NCBI GenBank assembly: GCA_029009035.1
Contig: JAQXJQ010000020.1
Location: 1-12,901 of the forward strand
DNA from: Oscillospiraceae bacterium
GTDB taxonomy: Bacteria; Bacillota; Clostridia; Oscillospirales; Oscillospiraceae
Length of the DNA stretch: 12,901 bases
Direction: 5' to 3'
Shown piece after piece: positions 12,845 through 12,901 of the stretch. The notes under the pieces were generated by a model that saw only the letters and a program-made list of their open reading frames with translations, did not search any database and was not told where the DNA came from. The position numbers were made by a program, and so were the translations under genes. Position 1 is the first letter of the stretch; each line of letters begins with the position of its first letter.

Positions 12845-12901
12845 GCGAGTGTAGCTCATCTGGTAGAGCGCCACCTTGCCAAGGTGGAGGTAGCGAGTTC
12901 G
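12845..12901 (+). tRNA. tRNA-Gly (anticodon GCC), cut by window end
   Basis: The first 57 bases are present, from acceptor GCGAGTG through the D arm, the anticodon stem CCACC/GGTGG around loop TTGCCAA (anticodon 12878-12880) and the start of the T arm. The 3' half of the T arm and acceptor lie outside. It starts 3 bases after the CCA of tRNA-Phe, so the cluster is one processed transcript that continues beyond the window. Confidence 0.94.

Overview
The window looks like a chromosomal stretch from a GC-rich member of the Clostridia, most likely an Oscillospiraceae-type gut Firmicute. This is inferred from strong AGGAGG-type ribosome binding sites, a DUF975 membrane protein, a YerC/TrpR-like regulator, a CtpE-like P-type ATPase, tRNA genes with encoded CCA ends, and high GC content. 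I ran no database search, so the genus is unknown. Nothing in the window looks like a phage, CRISPR array, insertion sequence with a transposase, or defence island.

Layout. (1) 2-1633 (+): the C-terminal two thirds of a Clp/Hsp100 ATPase, ending at a perfect bidirectional terminator (1644-1678). (2) 1698-3961 (-): a DUF975 membrane protein followed 17 bp later by a homodimeric-type isocitrate dehydrogenase whose cofactor-binding residues suggest NAD+ rather than NADP+. (3) 4048-4275: a terminator, then a 190-bp hairpin-rich MITE-like element with 9-bp terminal inverted repeats and 5-bp flanking direct repeats, in the 3' untranslated region of the next gene. (4) 4291-9451 (-): three envelope or transport genes, each with its own likely promoter: a MATE transporter, a membrane-anchored CE4 polysaccharide deacetylase and a CtpE-like cation P-type ATPase. 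(5) 9597-10436 (-): a cysteine-rich protein of unknown function with a good terminator and a promoter candidate resembling the sporulation sigma-E type. (6) 10592-12494 (+): a tight operon of yerC, a SAM-dependent methyltransferase and hslO (Hsp33). (7) 12519-12901 (+): a perfect-consensus promoter driving tRNA-Val, tRNA-Asp, tRNA-Phe and a tRNA-Gly cut by the window end.

The genes do not form one pathway. Protein quality control appears at both ends (Clp ATPase, Hsp33). The middle holds envelope and ion functions. The points most worth a second look are the isocitrate dehydrogenase cofactor site, the MITE-like element, the cysteine-rich protein with its sporulation-like promoter, the palindrome over the yerC start site, and a 13-bp perfect inverted repeat that brackets the -10 box of the tRNA promoter. 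No clearly new multi-gene system was seen.
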